NCBI GenBank assembly: GCA_903928615.1
Contig: CAIYRJ010000128.1
Location: forward strand, 1 to 10,718
Direction: 5' to 3'
Source of the DNA: an uncultured Actinomycetes bacterium
GTDB taxonomy: Bacteria; Actinomycetota; Thermoleophilia; Miltoncostaeales; Miltoncostaeaceae
DNA: 10,718 nucleotides
Positions 1 through 7,100 of the stretch are shown piece after piece. The position numbers and the translations under genes are program-made. The notes below the pieces were generated by a model that was not told where the DNA came from, searched no databases, and saw only the letters and a program-made list of their open reading frames with translations. The number at the start of each line of letters is the position of its first letter. Position 1 is the first letter of the stretch.

Positions 1-1796
1 ATGGTGAACTGCGCCGTGGCCACCGAGGTGACCGGGTTGAGCGTGAACACCATGGGGATGTCACCCGAGCCGATCGGCGTGCCGCTCACGGTGCCCTGGT
101 CGGTGATGACGTTCCCGTTGGTGCTCACGGTCTTCGTCGGGCCCTTGAGCCGGACGTCGATCGGACCCACCTTCACCGGGAACGGCACGGCCGGCCCCGA
201 CAGCGGCTGCAGGCGGGTGTTCCACACCGCCACGAGCTTGGCCTGCAGGCGCCGGAACTGCTTCTCCTGCGCCGGCGTGCGCTTGGTACCCGGCCATGCC
301 AGGTTGCGCTGCTCGAGCGGGTCGGTCTTGAGGTCGTACATCTCCCACTGCCCCGGCACCTTCCCATTGGCGTCGTAGTAGAGGCAGATCTTCCAGTTGC
401 GCTCGCGGATGCCCACCAGGTGCTGTGGCGGCGGCACGTAGGGACCGCTCTTCTGGCCCGCCTGCCAGTCGTCGTAGGTGAACACCACGTAGTCCTGCAC
501 GGGCTTCCGCGTGGCGCCGAGCACGAGGCCCGAGTAGTCCACGCCCTGCCAGGCCGACTTCGCGCTCGCCGGCACGCCGAGCAGCGATGCCATGGTGGGC
601 ACGAAGTCCACGTGCGACACCAGCGCGTTGGTGCTGCGCCCGCGCTTCCAGAGCGTGGGGTTCGAGAACACCAGCGGAATGTTGGTGGCCTCGTCGTACA
701 TCATGAAGTTCTTCTGGCGCTGGCCACCGTGCGCGAGCCCCATCTCGCCATGGTCGGCGGTGCGCACGATCACGCTGTCGTTGTAGAGGTTGCTCGCGCC
801 GTTCTGGGTGGCCACCGACTTCAGCGCGGCGATGGTGTCCACCAGGTACTGGTCCGACGCCCTGATGAGGTTGCCGTAGAAGTTCCGGTAGTTGCGCTTC
901 ATGGTGTCGTTCCGGAGGATGCCGAGCCCCTTCGACAGCTGCAGGAAGATCCGCTGCGCGGTGGGCTTTGTGCTGAGCGACTCATCCACGGTGGCCGGCA
1001 GCCCGATGTCACCGGCCAGCCAGTTGGGGCTGTAGCCCGCCTGCCCGTGCTTGGCCGTGTAGGCCAGCACGTCGTGCGGGTTCACGAGCGAGATGACGAG
1101 GAAGAACGGCTGCATGGTGGCTGCCACCTGGGTGATGAACTGCAGCACGCCCTCGGAGGAGTCCTGGTAGTTGCCCACGGACGTCATGAAGCGGCCGTCG
1201 TTGTTGGCCAGGCCGCCGCCCATCTCGGGAATCGACTGGTCGGCGCCGGCGTCCTGCGGGTTCCAGCGGCTCCAGCCGTATGTCGCGAGGTCCTGGGGGG
1301 TCCACACGAAGTCGGCTGCGGCCGGCTTGCTGCAGTGCCACTTGCCCTTGTAGACCACGTTGTAGCCCGCGGCCTCCGCGATGGTGGCGAGGTTCGCCAT
1401 CGTGGGCGGCGGCGGCAGCTCCACCTGCGGATACTGGGGGGCCGGCATGTCCTCCTCGAGCGTGTACTTCACGCCGTGCTGCGCCGGCAGGAACCCACTC
1501 ATGAACGTGCTGCGCGCCGGCGAGCACATGCACGCGTTGGTGTAGGCGTGGGTGAACGTGATGCCGTGGCGCTGGAGCGCCGTGAGCCCCGGCAGGTTCT
1601 CCTTCGTCCAGTCGGGCGGGAAGTGCTCGGTCGCCCCCTCCTGGTCGGTCATGAACACGATCATGTTCATGCCCTTGAGCGAACTCGGCGCTGCGGCCTC
1701 GGCGGCGCTGGTGGCCATCTTGCCGGCCGTCGTGGCGGCGGCGACGGCGCCGGCGCCCATGGCGCCCTTCTTGAGGAACTGGCGGCGGGTGGTCAT
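1..1796 (-). CDS. Tat-exported sulfatase, C-terminus cut off by window edge
   Basis: Predicted arylsulfatase-type hydrolase that removes sulfate from an unknown substrate outside the membrane. 598 residues are visible, running off the window. Residues 1-35 form a Tat signal with the motif TRRQFLKKG (3-11). Sulfatase marks are Asp51 in FMTDQ (metal ligand), CSPAR at 91-95 with Cys91 as the formylglycine precursor, GKWH at 151-154, NPHD at 239-242 and ADHGE at 347-351 (metal ligands). Cys-type sulfatases need a formylglycine-generating enzyme, which acts before folded Tat export; none is encoded here. The sulfatase fold seems to end near residue 530. The following ~68 residues are Gly/Thr/Val-rich and look like the start of an extra beta domain. 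The start at 1796 is fixed by AAGGAG at 1801-1806, four bases upstream, and by the Tat motif. Family assignment is firm; substrate is unknown. Confidence 0.93.
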   Translation of the reverse strand, partial: MTTRRQFLKKGAMGAGAVAAATTAGKMATSAAEAAAPSSLKGMNMIVFMTDQEGATEHFPPDWTKENLPGLTALQRHGITFTHAYTNACMCSPARSTFMSGFLPAQHGVKYTLEEDMPAPQYPQVELPPPPTMANLATIAEAAGYNVVYKGKWHCSKPAAADFVWTPQDLATYGWSRWNPQDAGADQSIPEMGGGLANNDGRFMTSVGNYQDSSEGVLQFITQVAATMQPFFLVISLVNPHDVLAYTAKHGQAGYSPNWLAGDIGLPATVDESLSTKPTAQRIFLQLSKGLGILRNDTMKRNYRNFYGNLIRASDQYLVDTIAALKSVATQNGASNLYNDSVIVRTADHGEMGLAHGGQRQKNFMMYDEATNIPLVFSNPTLWKRGRSTNALVSHVDFVPTMASLLGVPASAKSAWQGVDYSGLVLGATRKPVQDYVVFTYDDWQAGQKSGPYVPPPQHLVGIRERNWKICLYYDANGKVPGQWEMYDLKTDPLEQRNLAWPGTKRTPAQEKQFRRLQAKLVAVWNTRLQPLSGPAVPFPVKVGPIDVRLKGPTKTVSTNGNVITDQGTVSGTPIGSGDIPMVFTLNPVTSVATAQFT

Positions 1797-1800
1797 GAGG

Positions 1801-1806
1801 CTCCTT
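1801..1806 (-). promoter_or_regulatory. Shine-Dalgarno of the sulfatase gene
   Basis: The minus strand reads AAGGAG four bases before the ATG at 1796. It is one of only two clear ribosome binding sites in the window, so this gene has a real 5' leader. It also supports the chosen start, which places the Tat motif at the extreme N-terminus. Confidence 0.75.
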
Positions 1807-1855
1807 GGAGGGTGCTGGGCCATCAGTCCAGCACATGCGGGCTTCAGGCGGGCCG

Positions 1856-1861
1856 AGGGTA
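1856..1861 (-). promoter_or_regulatory. Possible -10 box of the sulfatase gene
   Basis: The minus strand reads TACCCT (TAnnnT), which would give a leader of about 50 nt before the sulfatase ATG. It abuts the terminator-like hairpin at 1862-1894. No convincing -35 is visible, so this is tentative. Confidence 0.25.
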
Positions 1862-1894
1862 CCCCCTCACACCCCGGTGCCCGGCATGAGGGGG
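1862..1894 (-). terminator. Terminator-like hairpin after corA
   Basis: A perfect 8-bp inverted repeat, CCCCCTCA (1862-1869) and TGAGGGGG (1887-1894), with a 17-nt loop, lies 20 nt downstream of the corA stop codon. There is no T-tract, which is common for terminator hairpins in GC-rich actinobacteria. It would separate corA transcription from the co-oriented sulfatase gene. Confidence 0.5.
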
Positions 1895-1913
1895 CGGCGC
1901 GGCTGCACCCGGG

Positions 1914-2897
1914 TCAGATCCACCTACGTCGCTTGAACAGCACGTACAGCACCACGGCGATCACCACCATCAGGATGATCGCGAAGGGGTATCCCCATTC
2001 CCATGCCAGCTCGGGCATGGAGTCGAAGTTCATGCCGTAGATGGTCCCCACGAGGGTGGGCGCGAAGATGATGGCCGCCCATGCCGAGATCTTCTTCGTC
2101 TCGATGGTCTGCTCGTTCGATGCCTCGGCCAGTGCCTTGGCCTCGAGGGTCAGGTTCACCTGCAGGATCTTGTCGAGCAGCTCGCGGAAGCCATCCACGC
2201 GCTGGCCAAGGCGGATCGCGTGGTCATGCACGTCGCGCAGGTAGCGGTGCTCCTCGCTGCTGGGGTCCTCGGCGCCCATGAGCCGGTCGGCCATCTCACC
2301 CAGCGGCTGGATGGCCCGCTCGAACCCGATGACCTCGCGGGTGAGCTGGTAGATGCGCCGCGAGGCGTCGTCGCCACTGCCGAACACCTGATCCTCGATC
2401 TCGTCGAGGTCCCCCTCGATGCCGTCGGCCACCGGCGTGTAGTCGTCCACCACGCGGTCCATCAGGGCGTGCAGCACCGCCGGCGGCCCCTCGGCCAGCA
2501 CCTGCGGCCGCCGCTCGAGCGACTCCCGCACCGCCGCCACGTTGGGAAGGTCGCCCTGGCTCACGGAGACCACGAAACCGGGACCGATGAACACGTGCAG
2601 CTCGTCGAACTCCACGCTCTCGGTGGCCTCCACGTAGCGCGCGGGCCGCAGCACGCAGAAGAGTGTCTCGCCGTAGCGCTCGAGCTTGGGGCGCTGGTGC
2701 GCGTGGATGGCGTCCTCCACGGCCAGCGGGTGCAGCCCGAAAAGGCGGGCCACCTCGTCGAACTCGCGCTCATCGGGGTGGCGGATGTCGATCCACGCGA
2801 GCACGCCGGGCTGGCCCGCCGCGGTGGCCAGCTCGCCGAGGGCCGGCCGCGCAGGATCGCGCACGCCATCGCGGTAGAGCGCCTGGTCGACGATCAC
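1914..2897 (-). CDS. corA: CorA family Mg2+/Co2+ transporter
   Basis: Encodes a 327-residue CorA-type channel, a homopentamer in the membrane that passes Mg2+ (also Co2+ or Ni2+) down the electrochemical gradient. The large N-terminal cytoplasmic domain (about 1-265) is rich in acidic and helical segments. It is followed by TM1 (about 270-286), the family signature YGMNF at 287-291, a short acidic extracellular loop with MPEL, TM2 (about 303-321) and a basic end KRRRW. The length is normal for the family. The start is GTG at 2897. TACGTT lies six bases upstream with no ribosome binding site, suggesting a leaderless transcript. It diverges from a NIPA-like transporter gene with 68 bp between starts. 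Which metal it carries in vivo is not visible. Confidence 0.95.
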   Translation of the reverse strand: MIVDQALYRDGVRDPARPALGELATAAGQPGVLAWIDIRHPDEREFDEVARLFGLHPLAVEDAIHAHQRPKLERYGETLFCVLRPARYVEATESVEFDELHVFIGPGFVVSVSQGDLPNVAAVRESLERRPQVLAEGPPAVLHALMDRVVDDYTPVADGIEGDLDEIEDQVFGSGDDASRRIYQLTREVIGFERAIQPLGEMADRLMGAEDPSSEEHRYLRDVHDHAIRLGQRVDGFRELLDKILQVNLTLEAKALAEASNEQTIETKKISAWAAIIFAPTLVGTIYGMNFDSMPELAWEWGYPFAIILMVVIAVVLYVLFKRRRWI

Positions 2898-2903
2898 GCG
2901 CTG

Positions 2904-2909
2904 AACGTA
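2904..2909 (-). promoter_or_regulatory. -10 box of corA, leaderless type
   Basis: The minus strand reads TACGTT, followed by a six-base spacer and the GTG start at 2897. Transcription would begin at or next to the start codon. No -35 consensus is obvious. Confidence 0.4.
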
Positions 2910-2953
2910 ACCGCCTCGCCGGACGACCAGCGGGGCTCCGGGGAGGCCCGTCT

Positions 2954-2959
2954 TACACT
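2954..2959 (+). promoter_or_regulatory. -10 box of the NIPA-like gene, leaderless type
   Basis: TACACT is followed by six bases and the GTG start at 2966. No Shine-Dalgarno is present. This box and the corA -10 lie about 45 bp apart on opposite strands, so one regulator could reach both. Confidence 0.45.
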
Positions 2960-2965
2960 TGCCGC

Positions 2966-3862
2966 GTGCTGGCCATCCTGATCGCCTTGGTGTCGGCCGC
3001 CATCACCGGCTGGGGCTCGGTGGCCCAGCAGCGCGTGGCGTCGTCCGTGCCACTCGAGAACGGCGGCACGATCCACCTCATCGGCCAGCTCGTGCGCCAC
3101 CCGCTGTGGCTCATCGCGTTCGGCGCCAACATGGTCGGCTTCGCCATGCACACCTGGGCACTCGACGTCGGCAGCCTGCTCGTGGTCGAGCCCGTCATCT
3201 CCACCACGCTGCTGTTTGCGCTGGCCTTCGGCGCCATCTGGTCACGCGAGCGCCTGCCCGCAACCATCTGGGTGGCCGCGCTCTTCCTGGTGGGTGGCCT
3301 CGCGGCATTCCTCGACTTCGGCAATCCCACGGACGCCGGCGACGATGCATCCAACCTGGCGTGGTTCATGGCGTCGCTGGTGATCGTCCCCATCGTCGTG
3401 CTGGTGGCCTGGTGGGCCTACCGCCGCACGGGCCCGGCGCGCGCGATCGCCCTCGGCGTGGCATCGGGCATCCTGTTCGGCGCGCAGGCGTCGTTCCTCA
3501 AGTCGTTCACCATCTCGTTCGGTGACGGCCTGCTGCAGGAGATCGGCAACTGGCGCCTGTACGCCGTGGTCATCTGCGGCATCGGGGCGTTCGTGCTTCA
3601 GCAGGCGGCGTTCCAGGCCGGGGCGATCACCCTGTCGCTGCCAGCCACCGTGGTGCTGCCGCCCATCACCGCGGCGTTCATCGCGATCTTCGTGATGGGC
3701 GGCACCGTGGACGTGGGCGGCTGGCGCGGCTTCGCGGTGGCGGGTGCCGTGGTGGCCATGCTCGCGGGCCTCGTGGTGATCGCCCGCCAGGCGGCACGCC
3801 TCGAGGCGGCCAGGTCGGCGGACGCCGCGTCCGGGGCGACCCCCCAGCCGGTCAGCCCGTAG
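2966..3862 (+). CDS. DMT-superfamily transporter, NIPA (Mg2+ transporter)-like
   Basis: Encodes a 298-residue polytopic inner-membrane protein with about nine hydrophobic segments, in the drug/metabolite transporter superfamily. Features recalling the NIPA branch are an N-terminal helix ending in QQR (21-23), VVEPVIST at 73-80 after a helix containing Gly and Ala, and a second-half repeat with LQQAAFQAG (211-219) and LPATVVLPP (225-233). Animal NIPA proteins move Mg2+, but bacterial members are mostly uncharacterised, so the substrate is an inference helped by the neighbouring divergent corA. The reading frame is open upstream to 2663, but that part is antisense to corA. GTG 2966 starts directly at the first membrane helix and has a well-placed -10. 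The 3' end overlaps the convergent channel-like gene by 11 bp (3852-3862). Confidence 0.85.
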   Translation: MLAILIALVSAAITGWGSVAQQRVASSVPLENGGTIHLIGQLVRHPLWLIAFGANMVGFAMHTWALDVGSLLVVEPVISTTLLFALAFGAIWSRERLPATIWVAALFLVGGLAAFLDFGNPTDAGDDASNLAWFMASLVIVPIVVLVAWWAYRRTGPARAIALGVASGILFGAQASFLKSFTISFGDGLLQEIGNWRLYAVVICGIGAFVLQQAAFQAGAITLSLPATVVLPPITAAFIAIFVMGGTVDVGGWRGFAVAGAVVAMLAGLVVIARQAARLEAARSADAASGATPQPVSP

Positions 3863-4520
3863 CCACCACCGAGCGGGCGATGAGCACCGCCAGCATCACA
3901 ATGGCCAGGATCACCTGCAGCGCCATCACCAGCTTGGTGCGCCGCGACATCACCACCTCGCTCGTGGGCCCATAGGTGGAGTTGGTGTTGAGCGCGATGA
4001 AGAGGTAATCGACGATGTTGGGCGTGGGCGGCTCCTCGCCGTCGCGCGCCGGCCACACGAAGGCTCCCCCCTTCACGGTGAGGTCAAGCGCCAGGTACAC
4101 GAACGTGAACACGATCACGCTCATCAGGTAGATCGCGCCGACATCCCACAGGCCGGTGAGTCCGCCCCCGCTCTGCTGAAGGTGCGCCGTGGCCAGCAGG
4201 CTGCCCACGTTGACGATCACCTGCACCACGGAGAAGCCCAGGTACACGAGAAGCAGCCATGGCATCCACCTGTGCGCGCGGGCGATCACCGCCACGATGA
4301 GCGCAACCGACACCACGACGAACGCGATGGTGCTGGCGTATTCGAAGACGCGTATGGCCTCACGGGGGTTGCCGGTGATGCCCCCGTTGTTCACGAGGCG
4401 CTGCGACAGCGCGAAGTCCACCAGCCACACCACGACCACGGCGAAGACCAGGGCGATGCGCCCCATCGTGGTCTGCAGCTGGGCGCGCAGCCGCTCCTGG
4501 GGGGTGTCCTGCGTGCTCAT
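3852..4520 (-). CDS. Membrane protein with degenerate K+-channel-like pore loop
   Basis: A 222-residue integral membrane protein of uncertain function. Hydrophobic helices are near residues 22-38, 62-80, 87-110 and 126-146. They are followed by a cytoplasmic-type linker, a re-entrant-like segment NIVDYLFIALNTNSTYGPTS (168-187) and a last helix (about 196-217) ending LIARSV. The arrangement of acidic residue, pore helix, filter position and last helix matches the pore module of two-TM/Ion_trans_2 potassium channels and the related DUF1345 family. However, the usual T-x-G-Y-G-D filter is replaced by NTNSTYGPTS. It may therefore pass another ion or not conduct. The ATG at 4520 overlaps the methyltransferase stop as ATGA, which implies translational coupling. 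The stop overlaps the convergent transporter gene. Confidence 0.82.
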   Translation of the reverse strand: MSTQDTPQERLRAQLQTTMGRIALVFAVVVVWLVDFALSQRLVNNGGITGNPREAIRVFEYASTIAFVVVSVALIVAVIARAHRWMPWLLLVYLGFSVVQVIVNVGSLLATAHLQQSGGGLTGLWDVGAIYLMSVIVFTFVYLALDLTVKGGAFVWPARDGEEPPTPNIVDYLFIALNTNSTYGPTSEVVMSRRTKLVMALQVILAIVMLAVLIARSVVATG

Positions 4521-5320
4521 CCGGGCTTTCGTGCCACCGCGTAGAGCTTGACGAAGTCGTAGGTCCAGCCGCGAGGGCCCGACCGCTCGCGCATCTTCTG
4601 CTCCACGCGACCCAGCCAGGCGGCCACGTCGGGGTCGGATGGGTCGCCGATGATGTGCCCGGCCACCACGCGCATGCGCTCCATGTAGTGCTCAACGGGC
4701 ACGTGGCGCACGCGGCGCTCCATCCAGATGTCGATGGGCTCGAGCCCCGCGCCCACCAGGTAGCCCTCCATCTCGCCGATGTCGCGCAGGTTGCCGTCGA
4801 AGGCGCCCAGCCACGCGTAGTTGATGGGCTCCACGTCGGCGATCACGTCGCGGTAGGCCTGCTCGCCGCCTTTGCCCGAGCAGAGGATGGCAATCACCCC
4901 GCCGGGCCGCATGGCGCGGGCCATCGCCTCGGCGGCCTCCCAACGCCGCTGGAACCAGTGGTAGGCCATGGAGCACACCACCAGGTCGAACGACTCCGGC
5001 TCCACGGGCATGTCCTCCACGCCCGCCTGCACCAGCGACACCTCCACGCCCTCGATGGAACCGACCTTGGCCTGGAACTGCTCGAGCATGCCCTCGGAGG
5101 GGTCCACCCCGGTCACCCGCGCGGGGTGGAAGCGGTCGATCACCGCCTGGGCGGCCCAGCCGCTGCCGCAACCGACGTCCAGCACGTCGTCGTAGCGCCC
5201 CGGGGGGATCGACAGCACCATGCGCTGCGCGCCCTCGAGGTTGTAGCGAACTGCGCCCTCGTAGTCGGAGGCGGTCTCGGTGAAGCCCCCGGCGATGGTT
5301 TCACGGCGTTGTGTGGACAT
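4517..5320 (-). CDS. Class I SAM-dependent methyltransferase
   Basis: A 267-residue cytosolic methyltransferase with the Rossmann-like SAM fold (Methyltransf_11/25 type). Motif I is VLDVGCGSG (46-54). An acidic residue at the end of strand 2 is Asp73 in GVDPSEGML, and EDMP (102-105) contacts the adenine in relatives. FDLVVCSMAYHWF (111-123) covers strand 4, and MRPGGVIAI (137-145) is the post-III segment. The substrate cannot be read from sequence; similar proteins methylate small molecules or quinone-like compounds. The frame stays open upstream to 5473, but ATG 5320 is preferred because the upstream residues are low-complexity Gly/Ala and this start fits family length. The gene is the first of a two-gene operon, its TGA overlapping the channel-like gene's ATG. 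It diverges from the APC permease. Confidence 0.9.
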   Translation of the reverse strand: MSTQRRETIAGGFTETASDYEGAVRYNLEGAQRMVLSIPPGRYDDVLDVGCGSGWAAQAVIDRFHPARVTGVDPSEGMLEQFQAKVGSIEGVEVSLVQAGVEDMPVEPESFDLVVCSMAYHWFQRRWEAAEAMARAMRPGGVIAILCSGKGGEQAYRDVIADVEPINYAWLGAFDGNLRDIGEMEGYLVGAGLEPIDIWMERRVRHVPVEHYMERMRVVAGHIIGDPSDPDVAAWLGRVEQKMRERSGPRGWTYDFVKLYAVARKPG

Positions 5321-5326
5321 GCGGGG

Positions 5327-5332
5327 ATTGTC
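5327..5332 (-). promoter_or_regulatory. Possible -10 box of the methyltransferase operon
   Basis: The minus strand reads GACAAT, which departs from TAnnnT at the first base, then six bases to the ATG at 5320. The spacing matches the other leaderless starts here, but the box itself is weaker. Confidence 0.3.
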
Positions 5333-5354
5333 CCCCACGGCAGCGCGGCCCCGC

Positions 5355-5395
5355 CCGACGGCGCCGCCGTCGGTGCCCCCCACGGCACCTGTGCC
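5355..5395. repeat. Overlapping inverted repeats in the methyltransferase/permease divergent region
   Basis: Three inverted repeats share bases. CCGACGGC (5355-5362) pairs with GCCGTCGG (5366-5373), loop GCC. GGTGCC (5372-5377) pairs with GGCACC (5384-5389). GGCAC (5384-5388) pairs with GTGCC (5391-5395). The second and third are mutually exclusive. If both flanking genes are leaderless this stretch is not transcribed, and the repeats would act as DNA sites instead. Confidence 0.4.
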
Positions 5396-5445
5396 TCCGG
5401 TCGTCACATGCGGCGAGCGTACGCAGTGGGCCAGCACGTGCCCGG

Positions 5446-5451
5446 TAGCCT
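5446..5451 (+). promoter_or_regulatory. -10 box of the APC permease gene, leaderless type
   Basis: TAGCCT is followed by six bases and the GTG start at 5458, with no ribosome binding site. No recognisable -35 is present 16-18 bp upstream. Confidence 0.4.
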
Positions 5452-5457
5452 CGATGC

Positions 5458-6699
5458 GTGAGCACGTCGCCATCCCTCCGCCGGGCGCTCGGCACGCGCG
5501 ATGCGGTGGTCATCGGCATGGGGTCGATGATCGGGGCGGGCGTGTTCACGGCGATCGCACCCGCGGCCGGGGCGGCCGGGTCGTGGCTGCTCATCGGCCT
5601 GGCCATCGCCGGCGCGGTGGCGTTCTGCAATGCGATGTCGTCGGCATGGCTCGCGGCCCGGTATCCGGAGTCCGGCGGCACCTACGTCTACGGCCGCCGG
5701 CGACTCGGGCACTTCTGGGGCTTCCTCGCGGGCTGGGCGTTCGTGGTGGGCAAGCTCGCCAGTTGCGCGGCGATGGCATTCACGATCGGTGCCTACGCCT
5801 GGCCGGATCAGGCGCGCGCGCTGGCCATCGCGGCGGTCGTGGTGCTGGTGGCCATCAACTGCGCGGGTATCGAGCGCACGAGCGCGGCCACGCGGGTCAT
5901 CCTCGCCATCTCACTCCTCGCGCTGGCCGTCACCGTGGTGGCCCTGCTCGGCGGGGGGAGCAGCGGCCTCGGAGCCGCGGTCGAATCGCCGGGTTCGCCA
6001 TCGGGCGTGCTCGAGGCCGCAGGGTTCTTCTTCTTCGCATTCGCCGGATACGCGCGCATTGCGACCCTCGGAGAAGAGGTCCGCGACCCGGCCCGCACCA
6101 TTCCCCGGGCCATACCCATCGCGCTCTCCATCGTCCTGGCGGTCTACGCCGTGGTGGCGGTCAGCGCGCTCTGGGCCGTGGGTCCCGCCGCGCTCGCGGC
6201 ATCCCCCGACCCCCTCGCCACCGCCGTCGAGGCGGGAGGCATGGCGGGCCTCGCCACCGTGGTGCGAGCAGGGGCCGCCATCGCGTCCGTGGGGGTGCTG
6301 CTCGCGCTGATCGCCGGCATCAGTCGCACGGGCCTCGCGATGGCCCGCGGCGGCGACCTGCCCCGGTGGCTGGGAACGGTGCATCCGCGGCTTCGCACGC
6401 CCTACCGGGCGGAGATCGCCGTGGGGGTCGTCGTCATCGCCACGGTGGCCCTGGGGGACCTTCGCGGGGCGATCGCCTTCAGTTCATTCGCGGTGCTGGG
6501 CTACTACGCCATCGCCAACGCCGCGGCGTGGACCCTCCCCCGCGGTCACGCGCGGGCCTCACGAGCCGTGCCCGCGCTCGGCCTGATCGGATGCCTCGCG
6601 GTGGCGCTCGCCCTGCCGTGGCAGTCCGTCGCCCAGGGCGCCGCAGTACTCGCGGTGGGCGCGCTGGCGTTCGGAGTGCGCCGGCTCGTACGCGCCTGA
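5458..6699 (+). CDS. APC-family amino-acid permease
   Basis: A 413-residue secondary transporter of the amino acid-polyamine-organocation superfamily, with about twelve hydrophobic helices. The first helix holds the family signature IGMGSMIGAGVF (19-30), the unwound substrate-site segment seen in LeuT-fold permeases. YPESGGTYVYGR at 69-80 is the conserved loop between helices 2 and 3. Later landmarks are an EEVRDPARTIPRA loop between middle helices and NAAAW near the end. It is slightly shorter than the usual 430-480 residues but complete. The substrate is not predictable; an amino acid taken up with a cation is most likely. GTG 5458 is chosen because the protein then begins with a short Ser/Arg stretch before helix 1 and the -10 spacing fits. 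The gene diverges from the methyltransferase and converges with the 104-residue gene. Confidence 0.92.
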   Translation: MSTSPSLRRALGTRDAVVIGMGSMIGAGVFTAIAPAAGAAGSWLLIGLAIAGAVAFCNAMSSAWLAARYPESGGTYVYGRRRLGHFWGFLAGWAFVVGKLASCAAMAFTIGAYAWPDQARALAIAAVVVLVAINCAGIERTSAATRVILAISLLALAVTVVALLGGGSSGLGAAVESPGSPSGVLEAAGFFFFAFAGYARIATLGEEVRDPARTIPRAIPIALSIVLAVYAVVAVSALWAVGPAALAASPDPLATAVEAGGMAGLATVVRAGAAIASVGVLLALIAGISRTGLAMARGGDLPRWLGTVHPRLRTPYRAEIAVGVVVIATVALGDLRGAIAFSSFAVLGYYAIANAAAWTLPRGHARASRAVPALGLIGCLAVALALPWQSVAQGAAVLAVGALAFGVRRLVRA

Positions 6700-6705
6700 C
6701 GGCCC

Positions 6706-6717
6706 GCCGCGCGCGGC
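6706..6717. terminator. Palindrome between convergent genes, possible terminator
   Basis: GCCGCGCGCGGC is a perfect 12-bp palindrome inside the 31-bp gap between the permease and the convergent small gene. It has no T-tract and would need to open for a loop, so a terminator role is only suggested by position. Confidence 0.25.
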
Positions 6718-6730
6718 TCCACCTCGAGGA

Positions 6731-7045
6731 CTACGCCACGGCGTCGAGCGCGGCGGAGCGCATGCGCGCCGCCTGCTCCAGGCGCTCGCGCGCCACCCGG
6801 AAGCTGATCAGCGACACCAGGTCCGGGTCATCCGTGAGCGCGACAGCCTGCGTCACGCAGTCGCCCAGCGTGCGCTCCACGAAGTCGACGCTGAAGACGC
6901 GGCCGAACTCCCCCACCAGCGCGGCCGAGGCCATCTCGAACTGACGGGCGCGGCCGGCCACGGCGGCGGGCGACACCTCGCGCGCCGCGCTGGCCATCAT
7001 GGCGAGCGAACACGTGCTGGGGCGGGCGTCGGGGAGAGGCGTCAT
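6731..7045 (-). CDS. Small helical protein, possibly three-helix-bundle domain
   Basis: A 104-residue soluble protein of unknown function. Residues 38-95 look like three amphipathic helices: ASAALVGEFGRVF, VDFVERTLGDCVTQAVAL and LVSLISFRVARERLEQAAR. This recalls the small actinobacterial domain found alone or before arsenate-reductase-like phosphatases, described as a three-helix bundle dimerisation domain. I base this on the pattern of an F-x-R-VF turn, a Val-rich middle helix and a VxRxARERL end, not on a search. The N-terminal 30 residues are Ala/Pro/Ser-rich and probably disordered. The start at 7045 has a leaderless-type -10 (TAACGT) nine bases upstream. An internal Met pair at residues 16-17 is an alternative start. 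Coding character is good, and the downstream neighbour is convergent. Confidence 0.7.
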   Translation of the reverse strand: MTPLPDARPSTCSLAMMASAAREVSPAAVAGRARQFEMASAALVGEFGRVFSVDFVERTLGDCVTQAVALTDDPDLVSLISFRVARERLEQAARMRSAALDAVA

Positions 7046-7054
7046 GGGGGCGGC

Positions 7055-7060
7055 ACGTTA
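7055..7060 (-). promoter_or_regulatory. -10 box of the 104-residue gene, leaderless type
   Basis: The minus strand reads TAACGT, then nine bases to the ATG at 7045. A leader of 0-3 nt is implied. No Shine-Dalgarno is present. Confidence 0.35.
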
Positions 7061-7100
7061 CGCAGGCCGAGGTCCGCGGCGCCGAGGTGATCGGGGCCCG

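Noticed and set aside
420..1889. Long plus-strand open frame of 489 codons opposite the sulfatase gene.
   Set aside because: It is antisense to a clear sulfatase. Its translation is dominated by His, Arg, Val and Gly with no domain features, as expected of an opposite frame in GC-rich DNA.
2663..2965. Upstream extension of the NIPA-like gene frame.
   Set aside because: The extra residues are Arg/Gly/Pro-rich and antisense to corA. GTG 2966 sits exactly at the first membrane helix with a proper -10.
2220..2981. Plus-strand open frame of 253 codons opposite corA.
   Set aside because: It is fully covered by corA on the other strand, and the His/Val/Leu-rich product has no recognisable features.
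5280..6944. Plus-strand open frame of 554 codons across the permease.
   Set aside because: It overlaps the APC permease in another frame, is extremely Arg/Gly-rich and crosses the stop of a real gene. It is a GC-frame artefact.
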